In this document: positions 48,183-60,200 of the stretch, piece by piece
How positions within the stretch are numbered: position 1 is the stretch's first letter
Layout: each line of letters starts with the position of its first letter
DNA from: Congeria kusceri
Lineage: Eukaryota > Mollusca > Bivalvia > Myida > Dreissenidae
Assembly (NCBI GenBank): GCA_027627225.1
Contig: CM051027.1
Span: 90,208,151-90,272,150 of the forward strand
Length of the DNA stretch: 64,000 bases
Direction of reading: 5' to 3'
The notes under the pieces: model-generated
Database searches by the model: none
Told to the model about the DNA's origin: nothing
The model's input: only the letters and a program-made list of their open reading frames with translations
Program-made: the position numbers and the translations under genes

Positions 48183-48929
48183 AATATTTTGTACGCCTTA
48201 TTCAAACTACATGTCTCTGGTTTAGGTAGAGGTATGGCACATACTTCATAACAAATATGTTTATTTTTTTATTTTTATAAGGCTGATTGATGATGGGACT
48301 GAATTCCAAAGTTTTAGGAAAAATATCTACCACAATGCCTTTGGCTCGTACAGAGATGTATCGATACAATAATGATATAATATTGATAATGTTATATAAT
48401 ACGAATACCCCCGTAGATACAGAAACAATCCTTGTAAAAGACCATTTAGGATTAAAAGCTCGTGATTTAAAAATTGCAAAGATATGGCTTAGCCGCTACA
48501 TATGGTCCCTGCTATATTAGTATATGGTATATAGCCTATTTTGTTTTAGGGCATAATAATTATATTTGGTAAAAAAAATATGTGCTTTGTCGAATTGTAT
48601 GTACGACAGTTGAAACAGTCCTTTTAACATACAATAAAAAAAAAAACCGAACAAAACTAGTTAAAGCCATCACAAATTACCATTCCTAATATATTATAAA
48701 GTGGTAGCCAAAATAATATTTGTCTGCTTTTTTTAATTTGCAAGGTTTTTCAAGGTCCATAACAGTGTATTTTTTTATAATCTGTGATTTATATTTAAAC
48801 AAGAAACGTTGAAATTCCACGAAAACCAAATTTTCGAACGAAATGCATAAAGTCAGCACAATAATGAAAGAAAGTTCTGGGTGCCATATGCATTCCTAGC
48901 GAGGTCTCGTTCCTAAGCGAGGTCTCATT

Positions 48930-49990
48930 ATAAGGTATCTATGTATGCAGTTTCATTTAAATATCGCAATGCGTTCTCAAATTATTGGGCAGAAACCGTT
49001 TTTGTATTTTTAGTAAAATTGACCTTGACCTTGATCTCACCCACCCCGTATGCAATCCCAAGCGTGGTCTAGATACAAGGTATCTATGTATGAAGTTTCA
49101 TTCAAATAGCTTGATGCATTCTAAAGCTATTGAGCGGAGACCATATTTTAATTTTTAGTAATGGTGACCTTAACCCCACCCACCCTATATGCAATCCCAA
49201 GCGAGGTCTCGATATAAGGTAGCTATGTATGAAGTTTCATTAAAATATCTTGATGCGTTATCAAGTTCTTAAGCGGAAACCATTTTCTATTTTTAGCAAC
49301 TGTCACCTTGACCTTGACCACGCCCACCCCATATGCAATGGCAAGCAAGGCTTCGATATATGGTATATATGTATGAAGTTTCATTAAAAACTTTCGATGC
49401 GTTCTTAAGTTATTGAGCAGAAACCGTTTTTCTATTTTTAGTAACGGTGACCTTGACCTTGGCCCAACGCATCCTATATGAATCCTAAGCGAAGTCTCGA
49501 TATAAGGCATCTATGGATGAAGTTTCATTAAAATATCTTTATGGATTGTAAAGTTATTGAGCAGAAACCGTTTTTCTATTTTTAGTAACGGTGACCATGA
49601 CCTTGATCCCACCCACCCCATATGCAATCTCTAGCAAGGTCTCGATATAAGGTATATATGTATGAAGTTTCATTAAAATATATCAATGCGTTCTCAAGTT
49701 ATTGAGCGGAAACCGTTTTTCTATTTTTAGTAACGATGACCTTGGCCTTGATCCCACACACCCTATATGCAATCCCAAGTGAGGTCTCGGTATAAGGTAT
49801 CTATGTATGAAGTTTCATTAAAATATCTCGATGCGTTCTCAAGTTATTGAGCGGAACCCGTTTTTTCTAATTTTAGCAACGGTGACCTTGACCTGGACCC
49901 CACCCATCCCATATGCAAACCGAAGCGAGGTCTCGATATAAGGTATCTATGTATGAAGTTTCATTAAAATATCTCATTCGTTCGCGAGTT
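48930..49990. repeat. Tandem repeat, ~142-bp unit x8
   Basis: TATGTATGAAGTTTCATT recurs about every 142-148 bp (48943, 49085, 49226, 49369, 49513, 49660, 49806, 49950). Each is followed by TTATTGAGCGGAAACCGTTT, TATTTTTAGTAACGGTGACC and CCCACCCACCCCATATGCAA. Seven units carry TGACCTTGACC-like stretches. Units are 80-90% similar. No coding potential. Confidence 0.9.
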
Positions 49991-50160
49991 AGAGAGCGGA
50001 AACGAAAAGTTGACGCCGCCACCCCGGCCGCTGCCCCTGCTGCTGTTGTTGATATTATTGCCACTGATGCTGCTGCTGTTGCAACTGCTGCTAAAATTAC
50101 GGTCACAACCAATTCTACACCATCTTAGTCCAGCCCCCCCCCCCCCCCCCCCCCCCACCC
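49991..50160. repeat. Low-complexity GCTGCT/CCG tract and poly(C)
   Basis: An imperfect GCT/GTT/GCC triplet run (50008-50095) is followed by a C homopolymer with over 20 Cs (about 50135-50156). Ala/Pro/Leu-rich frames here are by-products. Confidence 0.85.
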
Positions 50161-50811
50161 TCGGCCAAGCCTGGTCTGCGACTGGCCCTGATAGTTATGA
50201 TGTTAGAATGTCTAGTAATATTGTTTGAATGGTGATATGTGTAGGACAGGTGGCAAAGCAATTTTACTCCACAGAATAAACATTGTTTACAAGTTGACGA
50301 GTGTGTACGGGTTCCCCCTTTTATTATGACATTAGTAACTTTGATGATAAACCTATTACTATTAGGTAGTTCTGCATTTACACGACAACACGACCGATGC
50401 ATTTAAAGATGGAGCATTTAAATTTACTGATTCGGTGGCAAATTGATGAAATAGGATATCCAACACTTTCATCATCGGCAAATACCCACGTGTGATATGC
50501 CGTTACACTAGAGTGATCTATAATCAATGTAGTATAATAAATTAAGCCTGGGCTACCGTGGATGCACTTTCATAAGTGTCGCGCAAGTATCTGAACATAC
50601 TCGTTTGCAATATTGGTGCTTTTGGAGCACGAGATTACATGGTTTACCGCCACAAGACTACGAATTCTGAAGTCATTTTGCACTACTTGTACAAAAAATT
50701 TAAAACCTACTGTTTTTGCATTTACCAGAAGAGATAGTCGATAGAAATAGTCCGAGCATTTGAAATAAGTCCCTACCAGCAATGACTTGCTGTTTTGTAG
50801 TCATTGACATA

Positions 50812-50990
50812 TTTTACATATTGTGTTGTTTGGGGTGTTAAATGCATAAAATACGCGTTAATACAAACGTGATTTATTACTATTCGTGTAGTTAACTATT
50901 TTACATATTGTATTGTTTGGGGTGTTAAATGCATGAAATAGATTAATACAAACGTGTTTTATTACTGTTCCTGTAGTTAAGCAATTAATT
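50812..50990. repeat. Tandem duplication, ~90-bp unit x2
   Basis: TTTTACATATTGT(G/A)TTGTTTGGGGTGTTAAATGCAT is present twice, each followed by AATACAAACGTG and TTATTACT. It is a recent direct duplication. Confidence 0.8.
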
Positions 50991-51205
50991 TACGACACTA
51001 AGTTTTCACTACCCGGGTACCCGCCAAACCTTATCTCACCCACGGGTGCCCGTCCAGTCTCTAGTGATATAGGATGTTTGGCCTTTATTTCTTTGGTTGC
51101 ACGTCTATTGATTTCCTCCTAGCGGTCTGCTCTGCTTCTTCACAGTGGTATCCGTGTATGTGTATTTCGAGGTTGGTGAGGGCCTTTTGCGCCGAAGCTG
51201 CATCA

Positions 51206-51345
51206 TGTGAGGACCCGGTATGTGGGTGTGTCCCAGCACCCCTGCCTAACTATGTGAGGACCCGGGCTGGGGGTGTGTCCCAGCACCCCTGCCTAACTAT
51301 GTGAGGACCCGGGATGGGGTGTGTCCCAGCACCCCTGCCTAACTT
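51206..51345. repeat. 47-bp minisatellite x3
   Basis: TGTGAGGACCCGG and GTGTGTCCCAGCACCCCTGC recur three times at a 47-bp period (last unit one base shorter), in a G+C-rich island. Confidence 0.9.
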
Positions 51346-51717
51346 ACTTTTGGAGACACATTGAAAGTTGGGGCGAATTTTGAATCATAGCTTATTTGTT
51401 ACTGAAATATCTGTTTCTGCGTGGTCTTGAGCTGTGCGGGGGGGGGGGGGGGGGCGGGGGATTAACCAAAAGGGGAGACCCTTGTGCTGAGTTTCCACGT
51501 CTATATCATGTGTATTGGACACGTTACTTTTAAATGCTTGGCATCTGTTATATAATTAATTCAGTCAACGTTATACCAATTACATGTAATACATAAATAA
51601 CAAGACTACTATAGTATATACTTTCAAAGCATTGTCTTGAACAATTAATAAAAAAAACATGCTACCGTTACTCAGACAACAATACATATTATAACACACT
51701 GTATTCAGGCGTAGAAA

Positions 51718-52022
51718 TATGTTTGTTTCAGGTTACATGCCCCCCCCCCCTAAAAAAATGGTAGGAAGGTAGGGATTGTTTTTTTTTTGGAAAATGGTCA
51801 ATTTAAGGATTATAAAACTGAATAAATATTCAAACCATATCGGAAATATCCTTAAACATTGTTTATAAGTGAATGCTATCAAAAGAAAACACTTATTTAT
51901 CCAAAAAATATTTAGTTATTGGAAAAAAAGTAAATTATACAAAAAATATCTGACAAACTCAATAAAATGTTCTAGGGTCCGGGCTTTTTTAGGGTAGATC
52001 GGGTAACCCTAAAACAAACATA
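51718..52022 (-). mobile_element. Small MITE, copy 2
   Basis: The ends ATATGTTTGTTTCAGGTTAC and GGGTAACCCTAAAACAAACA are inverted. The body is the reverse complement of 47887-48182. It shares a poly(C)/A patch next to the left end. Confidence 0.7.
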
Positions 52023-52535
52023 TTTTTACCCCTCATAACATATCATTTTTAAGTTAATTCTATTGTATTAGAATGAGCTTCTAGAATGTAAACTGTTAAT
52101 TGCAAAATATAGTTTTCGCAAAAAAAGTCGCATAATAATACCAGCAGATGAACATCGCTTGCGGAGTTATAAAAATGCTACCAAAAAAACGAGTCATCAA
52201 TCGACATCAGTAGATTTCTTTACTTAAATAGTTACCAACAAAATATAGTCATCTCAAATAAAAAAAATGTAACAAAAAAGGTCGCCTATACAATAATAAT
52301 CAGATAAACAGCGCTCGAAGAGTTAATACAAATATGAGAACATAAAAAAGCATTATCAACCACAATCTACTAAGCAGTCCTCGAATTATATACTCAGTTT
52401 CAGTTCCAATGCATTGTCAGCATGCATAGTACTAACGCATGATTCTACGTAAATATACACAACTATTTCATTTCAACAACTGTCGACAAAAACACAAACT
52501 TTCAACAAATTGCCCGATCGTCATCATCCTTAAAG

Positions 52536-53591
52536 TTATTCGGCAGCGTTGACTGTGACCTTGCCACGAGCTTCCGGGGTCGAAAGGTCACAGGTGGACT
52601 GGATCACCGTCGACGTGACCGGAACTGTGGTGCCGGTCGTTTCGATGACCACGTCGCCATCGACAGCGTGTGCAGCGCTCTTTTCATCCTTTACAATATT
52701 TGCATACGCATCATCGAAGTTCCTTTCAAATCCGAAATTGACAACGCCGGACTCCGAACCGGATGGGGAGCCACTTGCTGATGGGTTGTCGTGATCGTGG
52801 ACATCTATGACATACTTGGCGTGGATATCGGCCGGATCAAAAGCCTCCAAGTCAGTGAACTGGGGTTTCGCGTCTCGGCCAAGGCTGTCAATTGATTGGT
52901 AATGGCCCAAATCCGTTATTGCGTTATCCAATGCCTCTTCAGATTCGATCTTTTCTTGTTTCCTCACATGCGCAGTCGCCTTTGGGCTTCCATTCAATCC
53001 GTCGGCGACGTAATAAATGCTGTCGTCCAGTTTCGAAGTCGGTACTGTAACAGCGTCGGTCTTGTTCTCTGCGCCGTATTCAACACCGCGCTTCTCGGTC
53101 GCCAGTCTGTTATGATGGCAGTACCTACATGCAATCCATATGAATATCAGTAATAGAAGAGCCGCGGCGGCCGCAGCACCACCGATAATAGCGCTGTGCT
53201 TGATAGCTTCCCAGTGATCTTCCCCATAGTACGGCCCGTCGATGTTGACGCCTTTCTTGACCACTGCTGACGAATTCAAGCCAGATGCAAGGATACAGAA
53301 ATAGAGTCCGAAATCTTCATCGTCAACGCGCGTTATTTCAAGCGTAAAACCGTTGTCTCTTATACTAATGTGGCCATCCGAACGCGTACTACCAACTGTC
53401 GGAGATATGATTTCTCCGGAGGGCAGTATCCAAAAGTGAACCGCCGTGGCAACCGCTCCTGGTCCATCTAGGTGACACCGGAGCTCTGCTTTGTCGAAAT
53501 ACTCGACTTTAGCGTTCCAGTCATCGGTATTACCAAACGTCTGCCTGAGGCTGATCATCATCAGCAGCGCTGTGAGCCTGCCACGTGCCAT
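52536..53591 (-). CDS. Type I membrane protein with one V-like Ig domain
   Basis: One coding exon for 351 residues. The start chosen is ATG 53591-53589, because a polypyrimidine tract and CAG acceptor (TTGCTTTTCAG|GGTCAAC) lie just upstream. The longer frame starting at 53618 therefore reads through an intron end, and an untranslated 5' exon should exist. Residues 1-20 are a signal peptide. Residues about 25-117 form an Ig fold with C39, W54 and the DEDFGLYFC motif ending at C99. There is an N-glycosylation sequon at N106. A membrane segment spans about 134-155, after an acidic stalk. The cytoplasmic tail (about 195 residues) is acidic and Ser/Thr-rich with tyrosines at 193, 194, 231 (YQSI), 260 and 296 (YANI, a Grb2-type YxN). 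Probably a cell-surface recognition or adhesion receptor; ligand unknown. Domain, membrane and tail in a single exon is unusual. Confidence 0.85.
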   Translation of the reverse strand: MARGRLTALLMMISLRQTFGNTDDWNAKVEYFDKAELRCHLDGPGAVATAVHFWILPSGEIISPTVGSTRSDGHISIRDNGFTLEITRVDDEDFGLYFCILASGLNSSAVVKKGVNIDGPYYGEDHWEAIKHSAIIGGAAAAAALLLLIFIWIACRYCHHNRLATEKRGVEYGAENKTDAVTVPTSKLDDSIYYVADGLNGSPKATAHVRKQEKIESEEALDNAITDLGHYQSIDSLGRDAKPQFTDLEAFDPADIHAKYVIDVHDHDNPSASGSPSGSESGVVNFGFERNFDDAYANIVKDEKSAAHAVDGDVVIETTGTTVPVTSTVIQSTCDLSTPEARGKVTVNAAE

Positions 53592-56500
53592 TTTGATATT
53601 GTTGACCCTGAAAAGCAATTACAAATCTGTTCACTCGCACTATTTCTGCAAATGGAATTACCAGGCAACGTTAATCATGGTCAGACACTCCGACACGTTT
53701 TCATAAAGGCTAATTTGAGGTTAAGGGGCTAAAAAGGTTTTTTTACTAGAAATTAAAATAAGTATTATTCATTTATTTTAAAACTGAGTATATCAAGTTT
53801 AATGTCAAAATGTTTTGATTTCAAGAATAATCTTTTTGCTTAGTGAAAAGTAATACATATAAAGTTACTAGATCTATACACCCATATTAATATCGAAAAA
53901 AACACCCACATATTTTAAAATACATATCGAAATTCAGAAGAGTTTATACACATACTACTTTGCATTTAATCTTAAGTCTTATACCTGTTATTTGTGAAAT
54001 GCTATTCTGACCAAGAAACACACTGGCTGTGTTTATAGACAAAATTATTTTGTGATTTTAAATAAATTAATAAAAAAATAAAGCATCGATGTTCACGATC
54101 CGACTTTCAAGCTGCATTCTTTAAATAAAACTGAAATATAATTATATTTTAGAGGATCACAAAACCGAAAACCGTTTCACATTGAATATTATTACGATGT
54201 ATAAAAGTTCATTCGTAAATATATTAATACTTGTATAAATATTCGTAAATTATAATTACTTTACTCAACGATTATAGACTATATAAGAGGCGCACAACAC
54301 TTCTCTTACCGCAACCAATCACTAAATAAGAGTCACTGAAAACGCGCATCCTTCGCGCTTCACAAAACAAGAGTGTATTACTTACTTTCGCATGCAACTT
54401 TGTTATTTTATCTGTAAACTCAGTTTCGCCCGTGTTTAATGTATACATTCCTAAATCACTTGTATTTGAGTCCAGATAAGCTGTGTTTGATAAGCTAGAA
54501 CACAAACCACGACCACCTTACAAATTGCAGCCTGTTCTGAGGGTACAGTTTTAAAGTTTATCGGTTGAACATTATGGTTTCATGACACGGAGATATCCTT
54601 CGGGAGCTGTTTATAAATTTTTAATGAAAGTTCGTTTAGTATAAACATGTTTGTTTTAGTTCGATTATGACATAGCCCAAGCCTGTGGCTTAATTTATTG
54701 AGACAGCGTCTAATCCGTTTCCTGGGTAGAATCAGAACCTGCTGTCGTTGAGAAAGACCACTTGAACGTTCTCTGAGTAGTGATCGAAATGATCGATCGT
54801 AAGGCGGAAACAATAACCCCTACACTTCACCCATAGGCACTTCCAACCAGACCTTTTTTTTGTTGCGGTTTTCTCGAAAATGACAAATCACATCGGTTTA
54901 CAATTTTTCACAGCACCATTAGACCCATGTTCAATACAGGTATGATGAAAATCGAACGGTTCAGTGATCATTTATATTGGCACGTGCCATCAGGTGTAAA
55001 AACAAATAATTGCACGAGAAAATCGTGGTGTATGTAGAAAAAATTGCCATTTATAATCAAAGTGTTTAACAACGACAATACAGCCAAAAAACAACAACAA
55101 CATTTAACATCAATTATTTCACAAATAAGGTTATCCCACAATGAATAATATATGTTTCCAAAAATGTCAATCATACGCAAATTAATCTGCAAATTTATCC
55201 AATTATTGTACTTCGATATCACGTGATAAACATTTAACCGATCTTACACAAAGGACCATGTAGTAAAGTTCTAATCTCTTTCTGATATTAAATGAATATA
55301 AATTTACGAAAACAATCGAATTATCGGTGTCTATTGACCAATAAACAACGATTTGGAGTCGTGATGCGCAGGAATTAAACCACGAGGGCGTTAGCCGGAG
55401 TGTTTAACAGCCACGTATCAGAACGACAAAGAACTGTTTATTGGCCGATAAACAACGATGATGCGAACATTATTTCTATTTTAACGTGATTTGCGAATGT
55501 TTGTGTTGATATTATGTTATATTTTTGTCAAGTTTTGTATGAAAACGAAATTTCAGATAAAGGAAATTAAACAAATCGAAGTCTAACATATATTTTTGTG
55601 TTCTTGAAAAGTTTGGAGAAATTCGGGCTAAAAATACAAAAGTTATAGCCGATTTAGCGAAGGTCTAGATAGACGTGTATATGGGTGTATACTGCGGCTA
55701 TAAATGAGCTATCATTTATACAAAAAGTTGCACATATGTTTTTTGTTTGTTCTTTTTTGGTACTTCATTTCATAAACAGTAAATGTGTTATGGTTGAGAA
55801 TACCGGTACTTCCTTTCAATTGTCTGGCGCATGTAATATCTGCACGCACTACACCTCGGAACAGCACAATTGAGTCACTTCCGGCTAGGATTCATTGTTT
55901 GCTGTAAACACATATTTTGGTGTTTACAGTGTAACTAGGTTAACAACTCAGTGCGTTTTGTAATGGGAGGGTATTATATTTTACTCGCGGGTTAATGTTT
56001 AATATACACTTTTTGTCGTATTTTAAACGCCTAGTTTAATACTTCTTTATTTGCCCTCCCCCCAGCCTCCCCCCAACCCCCAAACCTAGGGTATTATATC
56101 CCAGTGTATTGGTACCCTACTGTGGTCACAGTGTGGTGAACCTAATCAGCTGCGATAATACACTGCTGCAGAGGTAGAGATATATTCAAAAAATGCACAA
56201 AGCCATCGCTCAGTCAGCTGAGAGAAAAGATAGAAGATTTTGTGGTGGACTGAGTGGAATACCCCATGGAGTGGCCAGGCATTCCTTAAACTAGGCCTTT
56301 AAGGCAATTGTGCCAACGGTATCAAGGGTCTTAATCAAGCGTCACTCGAGTCGGTTTGCGGAGAAAGACTGGAACTTTATGTACTGAACATCACTACGTC
56401 TATTCACGATTTCGACTGACGAGATAACGCGAGATTTTGACTGCTATTAAAACTAAAGTAATAAAAATTAATTAACGTTATATGAAGACATATTGCTTTA

Positions 56501-56962
56501 TGTGGTAATTTACGATTTTAATGTTCACATACAGAATTTAGACCTGGCTGGATAACAGTATTAATGGTCACACGAGTAGTGTGTCAAAATAGGCAAAAAT
56601 ACAAAAGAAACACCACACCAGACCTACGGTCAGAAGTAAACCATACTAATTATTTTGACATGCCACTTTGAAAACACCCACTCACCTATTTCATAAACAT
56701 TTAATTGGTCGGTCTTTTTTTTGTTGTTGACGAATTAAATGATTTACTTTGTACTCAATGTTTAAAAAAAAGCCCAAATTAGAATAGGTTTTCATAGATC
56801 AGGAAAAGTTTTATATGATTTAGAGAGTGGGGTTTCTCACAGATATATTAATTTAATGTATTAGTTTTATTTGATTTGGTGAGTGGGGTTTCTCACAGAT
56901 ATATTAATTTAATATATATATATATATTATTTCTTTTGACAATTGCAACCTGAATACAAACC
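53592..56962. other. Upstream/intergenic region, one MITE copy
   Basis: No exon is supported. The 5' untranslated exon of the Ig-domain gene should lie to the right of 53610 on the minus strand but cannot be placed. 55321-55490 is a copy of the short inverted-repeat element seen at 40921-41090 (ATAAACAACGAT, CCACGAGGGCGTTAGCC). 56840-56910 holds a 62-bp direct duplication (GAGTGGGGTTTCTCACAGAT, twice) beside an AT run. Confidence 0.5.
55321..55490. mobile_element. Short inverted-repeat element, second copy
   Basis: ACCAATAAACAACGATTTGGAGTCGTGATGCG, AATTAAACCACGAGGGCGTTAGCC and GGCCGATAAACAACGATGATGCG match the complement of 40921-41090 in order. Confidence 0.6.
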
Positions 56963-57236
56963 GGGCCTAGCTAGCTCAGTTGGTTGAGAGCTGGACTGTC
57001 AATCCGGGTGTTCGTGAGTTCGAGCCCCAGCCTGGCCACATAACTTGTGTGGGATTGGTCATAAAATAATTTCTACGGCCATTCTCTCCCTACCTCTGAT
57101 TCAAGCAGGGCAGTAGTAATGCATTTAAGTATGTGTACTTGGTACAGCTAAACCGCTTAGATCTGCGAAGCTTGCCCAGGAAAAGTGAAAAGAATAACTG
57201 ACCGCCGTTATATGACTGAAAAAGCAAACAAACTAA
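56963..57236 (+). mobile_element. tRNA-derived SINE, second copy
   Basis: GCTAGCTCAGTTGGTTGAGA and GTGAGTTCGAGCCCCAGCCT are the box A and B regions, followed by CCACATAACTTGTGTGGGATTGGTC and CTACCTCTGATTCAAGCAGGGC, and a tail GCAAACAAACTAAC. It is colinear with 28128-28424. No clear target duplication was found, and the head lacks a base relative to a tRNA, so it is not a tRNA gene. Confidence 0.85.
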
Positions 57237-60200
57237 CTTGACATCAAAGTCTGTAATTGTAGAAGATCTGGCAGCAGTATACACAGGATGAGTCCTTCAG
57301 TTCCAAATAATAGACCTGTGTCCTACTAGTACCATCATAAGGAATATATGCAGGTTAATTATCTTCACTTATTTAATAATCAATAACACAACAAGAAAAT
57401 TTTTCCATGTATTCTCTTTTAATCATAAGCAATAAATATAAAGTATTTCTAAATCACATCCACAGCACACAGCTAAACAAAATTACATAACATATTCGAT
57501 TATACTGAAACAAGTATCACCAAAAAAAAACCAACAACATTAGTAATGCTCAAAGCATGGAAATCTTGTAATTAGTATAGTCGTGTGTTGAACCAGTACT
57601 TAGTCACTTTTTCACTAGTTTTAGTATAGTTCAGTCAAGATCAAGCAGGTTCATCACCAGCTATTAAGTTGGGCTGATACCCCAGACACTTCCAACGTAC
57701 CCATGTTGAACAGCAACTTAAACAGTCTCAGTATATGATGGTTCTAATGTCACAATGAACAATTTTTCTATAGCATATATATCTACTTCCCGCAGAGGTT
57801 CGTCACACAAATCACAAGGCGGAAGAAAATTATTCATGTTGCCGATGGGTCGCTTTTCCACTGTCTGCGGGTTCCGGAATGTTTCACCCCAGTGGATGTT
57901 TTGCCCATGGATGTTTCAACTTAGAACTTTGTATGTGCACAGATGTGTGGTTACTGAATACTTATGAAAATCAACCATCTGTTATGATAACAACAATTCA
58001 TTAACATTATTATTTTTAATATATCTACTTGAATTTGGGCAATTAATAATATCCCTCCTCGAAAAAGCGTATTAAACGCTGCGGTATTGGCACCGTATTT
58101 TTTCTGCGTTTAATACGCATTTAATGCACTCCAAAATGCAGAAAAATAAAATTATTACAGAAATAAAGTGTATTTTTTCTGCATTTTTCCTGCATAAACA
58201 CACTTAAGTGCATTTAAAGTGTATTTTTCTCCTTGAAAATACACTATATGTATTTAAAGTGCATTTAAAGTGTATTTTCTAGTGCATTAATACACATTTT
58301 GTAAAAAAAAAATGCAGAACAAGTACAGAAAAAAATACACTTAATGTACTAAAAGTGTATTTAATGCGCATTTAACGCAGGAAAAATACGGTGCCAATAC
58401 CGCAGCATTTAATACGCATTAAATGCGTATTAAATACACTTTTTCGAGAAGGGATTACTTAACTTGAGCACATATTATATAATATTTCTAGATTTTTTAA
58501 ATACATTTTAACAACAGTAGTGGTGTTGTGTGACACTATATTCAAATTTAAGAAGGAATGCTACAATCAGGTGAATAATCCGCTGGAAAAACATATTTCA
58601 GGGTGAGACATCTCAGATTATGTTTGTGATAGTTACCTGAAACAAATAAATTTCAAATAATATACTATTTATATAAAAATTATTATTTTATTATTGCAAT
58701 GATGTACTGTAATATAAATACACTATAATATTATGTATAAACATACTGAACTGGCTACTCCATGCAATTCCTATTTTATATACTTTAAAAATTCTAAATA
58801 TTCCCATACCCCACCCACGTTTGAAATGTTAAATTTTAACCTGTTTAAAACATAGCAAAGCAGGCCCGTCGCCGGCATTTTTAGAGTGGTGCGGCCAAAC
58901 TAATACTAGTACCATGTAAAGAGTTAGTTAAGGATTTTTGCGCTAAATAAGAGCCAGTTCTAACATAACATAGATATACCGTTTTGCACAACTCTTCGGC
59001 TGCGAGAGCTGTGCATGCATAAATAAAATGCACGTCTTTATGAAACCCATGTTCACATCTTTAACACATTCGTTTTGCAGGAAATGTTAATTTATCCTGT
59101 TTAGTATTTTCAATTTTTGCGAAAACTTCTTACAGTTCAAAGTAACACGTACTTTTTATTTTAATTAATTAATAAAATGCATGTATGTAAATACAATGTA
59201 TGATATATAATATGTAACATACTATATACTAATAGAAAAAAATAAACTAGACATTGTTTCATTTCGTATTTTTATATTTTGTAAGATTTAAATATGGATG
59301 AATTCGGTTTAGATGACGTTAATGTTTTAATGATTTATCAATTTTGGAGGCATTACAATTATTGATAAGTTCATTAGAAAACCTAAATTTTGATACCAAA
59401 TTCTTCCATATTTAAATCAAACAACATACAAAATACGAAATGAAACAAATGCCCACTTTCTTTTTTCTATTAGTATATTAATTATGTATGGCCGTTTGAC
59501 GATTATTTTATTATAATGCGAGTTATGTAGTACTATTAATGTAGATATGTTGTATGGTGTGAAGAAATCGTTGGTAGGCGAATTTATTTCATATTTATTT
59601 TCAAGTAGATACATACTTTAAAAAATATAATTAGTGAAACACACTGGAAACTGCTTTGCACTTAACGGAGTCCAAGTATAGGCGTTGATTTTATCAGCTA
59701 TTAGGGACATGCGTGTTATCATTGTCTACACTGATTAGGGTAATAAAACTTGCCAACCGAGCGTGACTGCCACGTGATTTAGCCGGCGGCGGATTAGAGA
59801 AAGGGAAATAACGGAGTAGCAACTAAAAAACAGCGTTAAAATAAATAGTCTATGCAATTTATGATTTAGGCCTTTATCGGCTGAAAATGTGCACCGCCCA
59901 CGACGGCCTTGCCAAGTGCATATAAAGTATAAATACAGTACAGTTTGTAAAACAGCCGCCTTACATATATTCCTCCACAACAAGTAAACGTTTTCTTTTC
60001 CATTCATGTAGTTAAATGAGCAAAAATGCTCTCATCAACGATTATCAGTACATGCAGAAGAAACCTAATCAGTATACTAGTAGTAACCCCCTAACCATAA
60101 TCTTCTACGCAGAGTGATCTCCCTTTATTGGAATGTCGAAAAGGTACATTATAGTTCAGCAAAATGAACCGCAGTATTCCTCTTAAAATTTTAGACATTC

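Noticed and set aside
49873..50402. Ala-, Pro- and Gly-rich frames on both strands
   Set aside because: They come from GCT/GTT triplet runs and a poly(C) tract, with no splice or domain support.
52549..53732. Plus-strand frames opposite the Ig-domain gene
   Set aside because: Antisense shadows of a well-supported coding exon.
56963..57036. tRNA gene
   Set aside because: Same SINE body follows, and the tRNA-like part has a missing base and cannot fold as cleanly as a real tRNA.
57720..57840. Short minus-strand frame with a CxxC (PPCDLCDEPL)
   Set aside because: Resembles the array's CxxC only by chance: no Lys-Arg, no signal exon, no splice signals in family phase.
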